Shown: piece after piece, positions 24,791 through 37,516 of the stretch | Numbering within the stretch: position 1 is the first letter of the stretch | Layout of the letters: each line of letters begins with the position of its first letter | Made by a program: the position numbers and the translations under genes | Assembly: GCA_009617715.1 (NCBI GenBank) | Contig: VTFK01000225.1 | Coordinates: 1 to 64,000, forward strand | Direction of reading: 5' to 3' | From: Plectrocnemia conspersa | Taxonomy: Eukaryota; Arthropoda; Insecta; Trichoptera; Polycentropodidae | Length of the DNA: 64,000 nt | Notes under the pieces: generated by a model | Told to the model about the DNA's origin: nothing | Databases searched by the model: none | Seen by the model: only the letters and a program-made list of their open reading frames with translations

Positions 24791-26389
24791 TATGTATTTA
24801 GTTTCATTAAAATTGTCCATTTTTTATTTGTAAAAAAATCATATTATTATTATATAATTTAAAATATAATAAAATAAGTAGATTCTAATATAAATATTTA
24901 AAGTAATCAGAATTTTATTATTATTATCTTATCGATAAAACAACAACACAGAACTACACAAAAATAAATAACAGTTTTTTGTAATCATAAAGGATAGCAA
25001 TCGTTTGCTTACATTTAATACGTTATTATGGTAATAAATCAATTTTAGTATAGTTCTCTTTTGGATACTACAAAACATTAAATCAGACAACGTCGTACCG
25101 TTTATTAGCTAACCCACCCACAATTTAATATGAGCATTAAAATAATTTTACTTAGTGGCAATGAGTGTTTCTTCCTAAGATTTTTTTTTTTAAATTACGT
25201 TATAAATAAGTTATACACGGCTAGTCGGTAGTTAGAACTAAAGTAAAAACTTAATTGTTTGCTTTGAGGCTACATTTTTACTTATGTAGAATAAATTCCC
25301 CCCTTATTTTAAAGGAGCAATTACAGATGCTAAAGTTTGCGTTAATATTAAAACTTTATAATACAATATTGATTCAACTAACTGGCAACGCCGAAGGATA
25401 GTTAGAACTTCGAAATTCATCTTGTCTTTGTCTTTGTTGAAAGCTATTTTTTTATTACAAATTTCATTGTTACTTGATGTTGAATAATTATTGAATGATA
25501 TTTTTGGCTGATGTTTTAAATTATTTTAATGAATTGAATATTTAATTACAAGGAAATCAAATAAGAGTATTTGAAGTGCTTAATGTTTATAATCTATTTA
25601 AGGCTACATTATTACTTTTTTTTATAAAAATCTTAGAGAAGGAAAACTCGATCACTTTTGCTGTACGAAAAAAACATAACAGAAATGTCAGTAACACAGA
25701 TTTTAAAAATCATAGTTTAATTATTTCAGACCTTAAAAAATTATAGTTGAATTATATTAAAAATTTATCAATTATTAGTTAATATATTATTTTCATACGA
25801 CATAAAAAAGATCAATTAAAAATTTAATTAAAATTAATTCAATGAAAATGCGGTAATCTTGTTAAAAACCAATTAAAAATATTTGAAATTTAAGATTTTT
25901 ACACGGCTTTAAATGATGAGAGATTTTAAAAATTAAAATGCGACCATTGCGATTTTTTTTTCTGTAAAATAAATACATAATATGTTTATAAGATAAAGAA
26001 AATAAATTTCAAAATATAGTTTTGTTCAGCCCCCCCTTAACCGTCATATTATCAATATGTAATAAAAGTATATATTTTTCACTATTTTCAACGAAAGAAC
26101 GTCATTTGAAAATGTCGTGAATTTGGCACATATAAACTAGATTTAAATAATATAAAACTTGAAATCATCGACATTATACTTTTAGAAGGTCAACAAGTCA
26201 ACAACAAAGGTGACCTTCGTGTCACTCTCGCATTAAAATAAATCGAACGAGAGATACATATTTAAAAATAAACAAACAACTTGCATTAAAATAATTCGAA
26301 TTAGAGATAAATATTTTAAAAATAGACAAAGAGGTGAATGACATTTGTTATTTTTAATGAAGCATAACCTTGAATTATCTGGATGCATT
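24791..26389. other. AT-rich DNA, nothing recognised
   Basis: Only short A/T-rich runs and one C-run near 26030. Confidence 0.5.
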
Positions 26390-26830
26390 CAGATATATTT
26401 AAAAAAAGACCAGTAGCTATGCGACCGCGGTCGTAAACAGCCGAATAAATTGTTTTGTTACATTTTTCTCGAATAAGTGTTCTCGTTCATATTTTTTTAT
26501 AATAATATCCGTTTCGATGTTTTTAATTATAAAGTGATAGTTTATGTGCTAGAATTAAGCAGTGTATAATTCAAATTAGTGTATATAATGTTGTTACTAT
26601 GCAAGGCACCGTTGCATCAGTCTTTTTCCACAGCGAGAAACCGATGCGACGCGACGCGTCCCTTCCCCCGCCGGCCTCGCGGGGGAAGGGACGCCGATTG
26701 ACGCCGATATTTACAATATCATGCGGTTGACAAGGTAATGTCTTTGGAATTTTCTGTGTCATATAGTTAACCCTTTGTGCTAGTAACTCAACATCGTATT
26801 CCAAGCGTTGCACTCAAAACTTGAAATGCA
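26390..26830. promoter_or_regulatory. Island containing a GC-rich perfect hairpin
   Basis: It holds the palindrome CGACCGCGGTCG at 26422-26433, then GCGTCCCTTCCCCCGC (26656-26671) perfectly complementary to 26679-26694 around a 7-base loop. Short direct repeats flank the hairpin: GCGACGCGACGCG before it and GACGCCGATTGACGCCGAT after it. The minus-strand frame at 26571-26813 merely reads through the hairpin. Confidence 0.45.
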
Positions 26831-27921
26831 TTTATTGGCTTTGTGTTGGAGCTAATTTTTCCAATTTCAATTTATTAATGGTAAAAAAGCTTCTGGTAGA
26901 CACAGTTAAGTAATATTTAATTCTAAACTTATGCAAATAAGTCAATAATCTTAAATTTACGAGTGTAAGTTTATTGTAAACTTTTTCATCGGAATATGGC
27001 CGAATCGAGTTGTGTTAAGACCGCATAACGCTTACTTGACCGTTTTAAGTTATTAATTATTGGTCTTAAACTGATTTTTTTCTTCAAAGGTATCTTTATT
27101 TTTATGATATGGGATGAAACGGGATTATATGCTCTGATCGTGCATAATTCTTACTTAATATTGTGTGTCTGTTATGAAATAAAAACGATTAGAAAAAAAG
27201 AGCGAGATGCAAGCAGAGCTCGCTATCTCGCTTGCGCTATTCAAATCAGCGGTTGACAACTATCGACATTTTTAGCGGCAACTCAAATTATAATATTAGT
27301 CTTTTCGAGCTAGTAAATTACTAACAATTAGTAATCTGTGTTTTAATTATTTATAAATACATATATTGATTTATTTTTAGAAATTATTCATATAATTACG
27401 AATGACGATATAATAATGGATGTTTAAGAAAGTGACGATGAATTTGATATTAACTGTGTGATTATTACTGTGATAGTAATAATAGTAGGAATTATATCTA
27501 ACTACTGAGGGGCCGTATACCTGCCCTATTATACGCATTCATTGAAAGTCGAGTCGATAAATAATAATATTTTATTAATAATTTAAAAAAATTATTTATA
27601 ATCTAATTAATGATATTAATATTTGTTAATTTAATGAAACATTATAAAACAAACGTAATGATAAATTTTAAATCTATAATATAAGTATGTCGTACGTATG
27701 GGAATGGGGAGCCATACTTTTGTATGTACGTAATAATTCATAAATAATAATGTTTTCATTGACAAATCATTTTAATCGTTAATACGCTCTGGCACATAAA
27801 ATATTAATTTTACCGCCTATGTTTCGTGAATTTTTATTCCATGTAAATTTTTCTCAATTTACCTATATTTTGTATACCTCATTCCTAAAATATATACTAT
27901 TTAATTTTCTTCAAGTATTTT
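26831..27921. other. AT-rich DNA, nothing recognised
   Basis: A small GC-richer patch with GAGCTCGCTATCTCGC lies near 27200-27290. No gene. Confidence 0.45.
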
Positions 27922-28072
27922 TGCGCTCTAATGACGTGCTTTCTTTTGTCAAACGCTCATATGACTGTCTGCGCATTTGACGCGCGCTATTTTGTTACAA
28001 CGCTACTTTGGTAAGCGCTTATAGTGCAGCGCTCTTTTGACACACGTTCATTTGTCCGCGCTTATTTGTGAC
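27922..28072. repeat. Degenerate ~15-bp tandem array
   Basis: About nine or ten imperfect units follow one another. Examples are GCGCTCTAATGAC, ACGCTCATATGAC, GCGCATTTGAC, GCGCTATTTTGTTA, ACGCTACTTTGG, GCGCTTATAGTG, GCGCTCTTTTGACAC, CGTTCATTTGTC and GCGCTTATTTGTGAC. The consensus is about GCGCTYWTTTGNCA, spaced 11 to 19 bp. It is not a simple microsatellite. All frames contain stops. Confidence 0.6.
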
Positions 28073-28613
28073 GTTGCCCTGATTCATACAACCACCTCCT
28101 GATTATTTCCCCACTATGGCTTTAGCTTGCGACGCACGGTGGGGTATTTGCTTATAAAAGTCGATTATGAAAATTTAAGCGCAGGTAAAAAAAAAAAGTT
28201 GCTCTGTAAAGCTGATAATTTTGCCCATAATAATCAATAATTCCCCCCTTCTTGCATAACGCAAGCGCCCCCACGATCGGTCGGAAATCAGTCATCCCTT
28301 CGAGATCACGCATCGTTTTCTTGGCGTCGATTGACAATTATTATTATTTTATTTGAGTACAGTTAAAAATCCTAACCAAGGGTTGTGATAAAGCAGTTAA
28401 GTGTATCTACGTTTCATAGCTCTTTGTTGCAGTTGCTGTCATATTAAACACACAATATTGTATTGAATAAGTACGATTTTTTAGTACTTTTTCTTATTTT
28501 TTTTTTCTAATTTTGAGTTTATTAGTTATATTTCCCACCACTTTTTATTGTAGATTTTATATACAATATAAAGCTTTGGTCTATCTTCTTATGATACATG
28601 TAAAAATAATATT
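28073..28613. other. Mixed DNA, no supported gene
   Basis: A GC-richer patch at 28080-28330 carries a 61-codon minus frame with no recognisable features. Confidence 0.35.
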
Positions 28614-28646
28614 GGTATGCAATGTGTTTTTAACACATTGCATACC
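28614..28646. repeat. Perfect 15-bp inverted repeat (hairpin)
   Basis: GGTATGCAATGTGTT, a 3-base loop, then its exact complement. Outside the perfect stem AATAATATT and ATTATTCTT still pair with two mismatches, taking the foldback to nearly 50 bp. The tiny loop makes a pre-miRNA unlikely. Confidence 0.7.
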
Positions 28647-29220
28647 ATTATTCTTAAAAATGGGTCGGGGCTTAGTCACAAAAGTTAGGATCCAAGCGTT
28701 TTAAACTATTATAACTTTTTAATTAGGTGACGTGTTAACGTCAAAATTAAAATACAGTTTTATAATGATTGTGATTTTTTAATAAAATTATTACCATGGT
28801 AAAATCAGTACGCCTCAAATTGTGGATCGCGTACTAATAAAATCAAATAAAAATTTGTTCAGAATCACCAAATATACACATATTTAAAAATGAAAACGAT
28901 ACCGAGTATGATAAAATACTAGTCAAGTACTTTTTCTTCTTAAAAAAACACAAGTATCAGACATTTACATTTTTTTTTTATTTTTAACCCTTGACGCGGC
29001 GAAATTCGCACGACCGTTCTACACGAAATTCTTCTTTCCCAGGCCTACAATTTAAAAAATACTTTAAATACTTTATTATTTCATGAAAAATAAAAAAAGT
29101 TTTTTTTTCTATAATGTATTTTTTAACACTTATAATAGTGTATATTTGACTAAGAGCACTTATGGAATCAGCTAAAGTAGAGAAATAATTTTGGCCGCCC
29201 AGATCAGGCAAATACGCCAC
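28647..29220. other. AT-rich DNA, possibly hAT interior
   Basis: A 78-codon minus frame (28984-29220) begins just inside the hAT end at 29281. Its LPDLGGQNYFSTLADSIS stretch is not recognised as transposase. Confidence 0.3.
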
Positions 29221-29281
29221 AGTGCGACGGTGCGACGGATAATCAATCCAGCTCGCTCTATGAAATAATTGCCCATCCCTG
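29221..29281 (-). mobile_element. hAT-type terminal repeat
   Basis: Read on the minus strand from 29281, CAGGGATGGGCAATTATTTC matches the CAGGGNTGGGCAA ends common in hAT elements. The next 8 bp, ctttagat (29282-29289), is the expected target-duplication position. The second end was not found. Confidence 0.5.
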
Positions 29282-29289
29282 CTTTAGAT

Positions 29290-30589
29290 ATTTTTTATTT
29301 CTGAGTGCATTCTTAATGATGCAAGAAATGTTTCTTTTTAAATAACAAGCATAATTTTACAATATTGCATAAGTGCAAATATTGTTATTATCTGTTAACT
29401 TATTATGGTCGCTACACGTTGAACTAAGTAAAAATCGCTTATTTTAAGATGTTTGCCACACAATCCATGACAGTGAAGGCAGCATGTAGCGTAATCCATA
29501 ACACCAGCGTTATTTCAAACTGTAAATTGAATTTTTGTATAATCTCATTTGTAAAACCGCATTTATTTTATTAAAAATAATCGTAAGAAGTAAGATACTG
29601 CACACAAAAAAATAATAAAATTAAAAGATGCGAACCAGATCAAAATTGTATTAAATAAACTATTTTTGACGCATCTCCTAGAAGCTAAAATGTAACAGAA
29701 ATCATTAAATAAATTAGGTTAGTTTTTTTTATTGAATTTCCGCACTAAAAAAAATTGTAATGTGTTTAATATTTTATTATTATTTTTTTTAAATAAAAAT
29801 GAGAACGTTTCGCTCTGAACCGCCATGTCATCGCCTCTCAAATTAGACGATGCGACTATGTCATGCCATAAATCCACACTCGTACCGAATGCATACATAT
29901 ACACATTTAACAAATATCACTTGACCACAAAAGCTGATTTGTTATTAATCTACTAATTACTCCGTTCGACCCGTAACCGGTCAACGTCGATTTGACGGCG
30001 GACACAAAGAATTATTAATGGGGCTTTCAGCGACGGTAGCTCACAAATTCTGCCATTTTGATGTTTTAATAATAAAATATTAGCTTTGTGCATTGCGTGT
30101 TTTGTGTAGTATATCCACGGTTCGTCAGCGGATAGAATATTTCGATGGTTCAACGCGATTAGGCTCGGTCAACTGTTTTCTGGTCGAGTGAATGTTTCAA
30201 ATTCAAAATGCTGAACAATCAAATAATTGCTTGCATGTATGTGTGCTGAAATGCTATGGTTCATACTAAAATATATTCATATCTAATGAAAAATACAAAG
30301 GTATATCATGTATAAATATTCAAGTAATTTAATTTCATGAGAGCTCGTATACGATTCACTGAGACGCTGTAAGGCTTCTTTGTTTCAAACCATCTTTGCT
30401 ACAGAAAACTAGTATTCTTGCCTTAAGCAACACCCATATGATCCTTTAAAATGATATCTATAAAAACAGATATTTTTATATTTATTATTAGGAAGTAAGG
30501 ATCTGTATAAAAAGCGTATGTTTTAGTTTCATTGAAGGTAATGTTTTTACTTGAAATGTACATTTAGCTGCATAAGATATTGAAATACG
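29290..30589. other. AT-rich DNA, nothing firm
   Basis: Slightly GC-richer near 29800-30180, with short minus frames of no recognised type. Confidence 0.4.
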
Positions 30590-31080
30590 TATAATGTCTA
30601 AAAGTATGACTCCACAACACTGCTAAGACCTTTACCGTGTATATTCAATTCTATGGGCGACTCATATTCGTGACGAATCGACGCATTCTGGGATTACGTA
30701 TGAAATGGCGGCTTTTCGCACCCCGGCGCTACGCTTCCCCTAGGGCACAATGCCCGCCGCGAGTCGACGAGTCGAACCGAAAGGGGTTTATTTTGTAAAC
30801 TCAATTTTATAGTTGACGCCACCCATATCAGAGCGTAAACAAAACTTGGAAACACATTTGCGAAGGTCTAAGCCCGTAGCCCGTGTTTGGCGGTTGCGGG
30901 ACGTGCCCGCGCGAGACGTTCATATTTTATCGTCGCACAAATAAAATGAATAAACTTTGCTTTGTGTGTGCTGTGTGTGTGTGTATGTCTGCATATATAA
31001 CCGAAAAGGAAAGTTTAATTGTTTAGAGCCCGTGGGCGGGAAGGGCGGGCGTGTAAGTGCCTGCGTACTCGTATACTAGT
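30590..31080. promoter_or_regulatory. GC-rich island with TG repeat
   Basis: A long GC/CpG-rich block (GAGTCGACGAGTCGAA near 30761, CCGCGCG near 30908) includes a (TG)n stretch at 30964-30985. No exon-like frame. Candidate regulatory element. Confidence 0.35.
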
Positions 31081-34000
31081 TTCTTAATTCTGTTTGTTCC
31101 AAAATAAAAATATGATATTAATTTATGTTAAATATATACTCAATTCATCTTAAGCACTTTAGCTTACTTCTAATCAAGATTTCATTTCATAATCCGGGAA
31201 AAAATCTGCCTTAATTACGGAATTTCTCAGTATCACTAGGCTAAAGAAGGTACTGGTAAATTATTTAATAGACAATTCTTTGTCATATTTTGCATCTTTC
31301 TCTACGATTGCTATAAATATATTTTATTTATGGTAACAAACGTATATATCATAAAATATTCATTGTAAAATTAAAAAAAACATATTTCAGCCACAAATAT
31401 AGCTACATTGTCTGGAAGAAAAGAAATTATCTTTATAAGAAAATTCTTATATATATATCCATATTTCCATTGCTCTACAAGTAGGGGTACAATTCCGATA
31501 ATTCGTAATTACGACCCATATTCTTGACCATCGTAGTCAGGTCGTCAACGCATGAGAACGCTTGCTTGTCAGACACATCTATGTTTTCAATGATAGCTAT
31601 GAGGAGCTATGTACAATTTATGTAAAATGTGTGCGCCAGTATCATTTTTTTTAATCCTTTTACATATAATAAAATCATTTAAAAATATGTATACATTATG
31701 TTTATTTATAACATTTTATGTTTGTATGTATGGATTTGTATACATATAAAAACATATTTGAGTTAATCTGTACATATATATTTTAAATATTTCATTGCAA
31801 TATAACGCGGTAGTTAGTACATATGCATTAATTTGTGTGAAAAATAAGTATTAAATGACCATTAATTATTAAATATAATGTATTTTTGGGTCTGAAGACA
31901 GTCTTAAACTATTGAAAAAAATGGAAATTAAAATATTTTTGTTATATTATATATGTTTAGTAGTATTTATTCTAATAGATGTACACGTTTATATTATTGT
32001 ATTAGTCCGTACGTAGAATTCTTTACGACCAGATGTCCCCAGGTTGCAAATGGGGAAAAGTCAGCTATCATGGTGAAGATTATCTCTTTCTTCGTTGCAT
32101 GCGACACCCCTCCCACTTTTATTTATAAGTCAGTTCTGGATTGTTAAATGAATAAATTTGATTAACCTACAATACCACTAACTTTATTCCATAATTTTGC
32201 TACTTATTTATCTGATTTTCTTAATTTTGCGCAGAATTTCAACGATCTTTTAAATAAATATAATTATTATAGTCATTATTAAATGTGTTCCTACTATTTG
32301 TGTTCGTAATATGTTTTCAAAAGCAATTAAATATTTGTATTTAATATAAGAAAAGAGCATTATTATATAATAAAAATAAAATGGTAAATGTTTCTTTAAA
32401 AGCGCAGAGTAACACCCCCACGGTGTATGGCTGAGAGGCAAATAGTAGTGGATTCTAATTAGAATGTAACGGTAAACCGTCGATTGTGATATATTCTAAC
32501 TAAACCATTATTCCCTTTAATGCTTGTTACGATCTAGCCTGTTTTGTAAAAAAATGCGATTTGTGGAATATTTGTTTGATTATGAATGTTTTTTAATACA
32601 TTAAAACGTTTAGTCGGAAAATCTGATAGATGTTCAATCACTTAAGTTCAAACTGAATGCTTTATTGCTACCATTATGCTGTGATATATTGTTTAATGTT
32701 GATACATGCTTGCGAGTATTGCAAAAAATCCATTGATTTAATCATCTTTGTAAATATTAAATAAAAATATAGTAAATATTCTCGTTTAAGTGATTTTTTT
32801 GGAGACAAAATTTAATTAACAAGCAGGTGAAATTAAATTTAGATTTATTTGTCTTTCTATTTATGCATAAATCGTGTTTTAAACAATAGAAAGCTTTTAA
32901 ATAATCTTCCTTACACTCAGGTACTTCTAAAAATACTTTATACGCTGATATTTAATGTATTGTCTACGAATACTGATAAAAACCATTAGGACAACTGTCA
33001 TAAACCTTATTGACCCATTTGTTTCTTAACTTTCAGTAATTCAATACATGATAGAAAAAACAATTTTTGAAAATACTAGGGTTATTTTTTTTTTGAGTAA
33101 TAAATATAAGAAAATATCGTTTTTGATCGACCGTTTCTAGATGCCTTCTAAATTTTTATACTATTGGCTAGACCACATTCTCCAAATTATTCTACTAAAA
33201 TATATTTTTATATTACGCATTATTTTTAGTCAGTTATAACTATCTAAAAAAACCTTATGAGAAATAAGTGCGTAGATAATACTACATATGTTTGAATAAA
33301 ATGAAAACAGATTCATGTAATTGATGATTGAGATGTATTTATATAATATTATTTTAATTATTGCACATTTATTATTTATTTTAGAATATCTCAAAATAGT
33401 TTATTTTTAAAAGATTTATATTTCGTATAACCATTTTTTACTCATGTTTAAAATTATATATGATTTATTATATAGTATAAAATATTACATATTTAAATAC
33501 TGCATAATATTATTACACTTTGCTATTCTACGCTGATAGTACTATTTAATTTTTGTTTATGATTATTTCAGTTTACAATAAATAGAAGTTGCATTGCACG
33601 TTTTATTTTAATTATTATCCGCGAGATAAGAAAAATCTAGGAAAACCTCATCTGTGATGATTGTTCGGAGTTAAAAATATACAAATCACACACTGAATTA
33701 AAGATGGGGTCTTAAATATATAAAATATTTATAGAATTTGATTTTAATTTGAAGTCATTGAGTTAAAAGGCAAAAATGTGATTTAAGCGGTGCTTAAAAA
33801 AATTAATAGAGCTTTGCAAAAATAGATAATTAAAAATTCACTGTGTAAAGTAAATAAAACATATAATTTATTAACCTATAGGTTTATTTTTTTATTGAAT
33901 ATAAATTATTATTACTTCTAATTAAATTTATTTATATATTTATATTACAAACGATATGCTAATATAATGTGTGAGTGATGATATAAATAATAAACTAAAT

Positions 34001-35639
34001 TAAATAATGTCTTTTAAGATAAATTAAAGTGCAAAATTAAAACAATTACAATGATAAACTATTAATTCAAAAATAATGTAACCAATGTTAATTACATTTG
34101 TATATCTGTAAAATAAATTATTTAGTTGCTAAAATTTACAATTTTATATCACCATGCATATATACTATTAGTAAAAAATTAAGAATAATAATAAAACGTA
34201 TATATTATTAATAATAATTTAAATATAACTAGAGCTTACAATAGTGACCAATAGAAATCTAAAAACCGATAATTCTATTTAATTTCCAAGACACCAATCA
34301 TTTCTTTGTAGTATACTTTTTAAGTATCATATATTATCCTAACGTTTGGTTACTTTTCAACTAAAACTCAAACCTTTATATTATTAATGAGAAAAGTTAA
34401 AGAGCTGAACAAAAACATAATTATCTTTAAATTTGATTTTGCTGTCATTTATCCAAATTTCCTCGAAGGTTTAAACGATTGCTCACATCACTAATACTAT
34501 TCAAGTTAATGTTAAAGATAATAACAAAATTGAGTTAATATATTGTTACTTGAAGCAACGCTTTAAGATTCTAAAACTTTGTTTATGAAAGAAGCATAAA
34601 AAATGTTTTCTGTGAAAATGAAATCTTACTAATACTCAATGTTGATGAATAGAAGTTAACTTCACGTATGAAATTATAAAGTTAGACCATTTAGACTTTT
34701 GATTGATATACCAAAACTGGTTTTAAGCAACAAAAGTTTTAGGTTATTCATCCGCGAGATTAGGTAAAACTAAGAAACAATAATATATATTCACAAAGCA
34801 TTCTCAACTATGAAATGTATACAAATAGTGCTAACAAAATATATTTTAATCGCTCGGTTTCGATCGAAAACAATTAATCATATTTATTATGCTCGTTACG
34901 CACAGATACGAAATATCAATTCTCCAAAGCGAAATACGCCAAATTCAAGCTGCGTCACGTTATTAATCAAAGTTTTAAACTTTTCGAATCGAAAACGGTA
35001 TAATTATGATTAACTTATCTTGTCCCTCGAGCAAAAGATGCGAACGAACAATGTTTAGAGATATAAAACTGAAGCACAAATAGATAACGTCTAATGATGA
35101 TGGATGAACACCTTTCACACGAGGAACGCCCAATTTTGAAAAAAAAATATTAATGGCCGCTTTGCGTGTGTATTTATTTGTATGTGCATATGTGTGTATG
35201 TGTATAAATACATATTTATTGGTGTGTATAAAACTTTAACACACACGAACACAATAAGCGAGTAAGACAGTCCAGACGTTTTATTTATATTCGGTTGATT
35301 CAGAATTCGACTGCTCAATCTTCATGATTGATTCTTTTGATAGCTTTGTGCTTATCGAATATTTGTTTTAATCTATTAATTTTATAAAATAATATGTATT
35401 ATTATATTGTATGAATTATTAAAATCTTAGATTAATAAAGCAATACAATACACAATATAAGCCAGTAGATAATAAAAAAAATATTGATCAAAAGCAATGT
35501 TAATTATCTAATTAATATTTCACGGTTTAAATTTTATTCTGTATTGTTTTTTTTTGTTCTAACAGTTTTGTACAAATTAAATAATTCTCCATTTTTAATG
35601 TCATATTATATATTACAATTGTATATGCAAATGTGTCAT
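31081..35639. other. Long AT-rich DNA, no gene seen
   Basis: Over 4 kb of A/T-rich sequence. Small patches near 31490-31600, 32010-32140 and 34840-35320 are less biased, but no frame or repeat in them is recognisable. Confidence 0.45.
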
Positions 35640-35720
35640 GTTTTTGTGAGAGTTGTAGCTCGCGTGGCACCTCAGATTTTCGGTTGCGGCCCGCCGCAAA
35701 AAAAAGGTTGCTAACCACTG
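35640..35720 (-). mobile_element. hAT-type element end
   Basis: Read on the minus strand from 35720, CAGTGGTTAGCAACC is followed by a T-run and then GCGGCGGGCCGC, a GC-rich subterminal stem. The first 15 bases differ from the end at 715 in three positions. The neighbouring atctaaaa (35721-35728) is the expected 8-bp duplication position. The partner end was not found. Confidence 0.6.
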
Positions 35721-35887
35721 ATCTAAAACACATATAATAGATCTGTGTAACTCAGTATAACAAGAGTGGCCAAATTAACATTTTTATATCAAAACAGATT
35801 CAAGAGAGAATAAAATTAAAAAATATGTAATTAAAAAACGAATTTTAATATGCAATCAAATTTATAGTTAAACGTTAAATGTATTAA

Positions 35888-36149
35888 TTTACTGTGTAAA
35901 AATAATTTTCCACAAAGATAACGTAACTTAATTTGTATGTATCTTTATATATATAATAATTTTAATTTTTTGAAAATCCTAATACTTTTGCTATAGTCAA
36001 TACCCAATAAAAAAATTGATGGTTTTCAGCGAGCTTTCCATTCCACTCAGAAACTAATTTATATCGATTTATAACCAAATATTTCTCGAATTTCCCAAGA
36101 GTTTCCCTGCTTTTATGCCAATCAATAACGTAATAACATTATTAACGCC
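35888..36149 (+). repeat. Duplicated element, copy 1
   Basis: The 148-bp core 36002-36149 (ACCCAATAAAAAAATTGA ... ATTATTAACGCC) matches 37369-37516 without gaps and with about nine mismatches by eye. The preceding ~110 bp is also related (TTTACTGTGTAAAAATAATTT at its start) but carries indels. The core is non-repetitive and holds TTTCAGCGAGCTTT, ATATCGATTTATAAC and TTATGCCAATCAATAACG. Confidence 0.85.
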
Positions 36150-36420
36150 TTGAGCGTGATTCATTACACGCGATACAATTTTACGGCCCACATACTAGTC
36201 GTAATTATTATATTTCGTTCCGGCGAAATTAATGAAGATTGTCGTTTTCGGCGAAAACCGCAAAAGGGCTTAATGAACAACCCCGAATTGTTAGATAACT
36301 GACATAGATGCCTCAGGGGTGTTAAACAAGATCAAAGACCTTAAAATGTATTCGTTCATTACGTATTGACCCTAGCGGCGGCCCATACTCTGCTTAATTT
36401 ATAGAAAACTCTGCTTTATA
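36150..36420. promoter_or_regulatory. GC-richer island adjoining the duplicated element
   Basis: It continues directly from copy 1 but is absent after copy 2. It contains TTTACGGCC, GTAATTATTA, GAAATTAATGAAG, AAGATCAAAGACC and CTTAATGAAC, motifs of the homeodomain and TCF/nuclear-receptor classes. Candidate enhancer. The motif reading is suggestive only. Confidence 0.35.
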
Positions 36421-37257
36421 CGTCTGTATTCTATATAATGAGATATCATTTTGTATATAGTATATATTTATGTATATACGTTACATAATATTATTCGTTT
36501 TTTGATTACAAAATCGGTCTTTGTAATGCGATAATTCACGGGAAAATTAACGGGAGAAGCAATTTCGATGGCACATTATCATGGATCAGTTCAGGTAGTT
36601 ATCAAGTTTATTAGCAAAAAGTTTAATTTTCGTTTTAAATACGAAATGATAAATTTAATTAAATCTTTTACTATGTAACATCTTTTGTAACGTCCGGCAT
36701 TGTATCATGTTCTGTTAATTTACAGCTTGTTAAAATGAAATTGATACTAAGATTTGTTCATTTAATTATTTATTTTGTTAATATATGTGATTCGCACATA
36801 AACAAAGTTGACAGTTATGTTTATTAATAATATATACGATGCGTATTTGGTTATTAAAAATAGGATCAGATAGTCTTAGTATTACCGTTCGAATTTTGTT
36901 AGATTTAAAGTAATATGAAGTGACGACATAAATCGTTGACATTTATAAAATTATTAGAGAAATAAAAAGTTATAGGAGTCTACCAAAAAATATTTAATTA
37001 TAAAATAAATTATTAATTTACATTAATTGAATATATATGAATTAACAATAGCGCAATCTTTATTTAAGAAATAAATAAAAAATTAGCCAATCTGTAGAAA
37101 ACCGTACTTTTTTTTAATTCTTGATTTAACAGTGAGGTTTATTTTTTAGATAAATTTGTAATTACTTTAATAAATACTAAAAAAACATTTTTTATCTTAA
37201 AATCATTTGTGATATAAAGTAATTTATTATAAGATTAAATTTGACCTATTTCAATAA

Positions 37258-37516
37258 TTTACTGTGTAAAAATAATTTACCACTCGATTTGTACGTATTT
37301 CATTAGCACTGACGTTGTTTATAAAAAAAAATATTTCTGAAAATGTTAATACTTTTGGTATAGTAAACACCCAATAAAAAAATTGACGGTTTTCAGCGAG
37401 CTTTTCATTCCACTTAGAAACTAATTTATATCGATTTATAACAGAATATTTTTCGAATTTCCCAGGAGTTTCCCTGCTTTTATGCCAATCAATAACGTTA
37501 TAACATTAATAACGCC
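37258..37516 (+). repeat. Duplicated element, copy 2
   Basis: See 35888-36149. Same orientation, about 1.37 kb downstream, surrounded by A/T-rich DNA rather than by an island. Confidence 0.85.
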
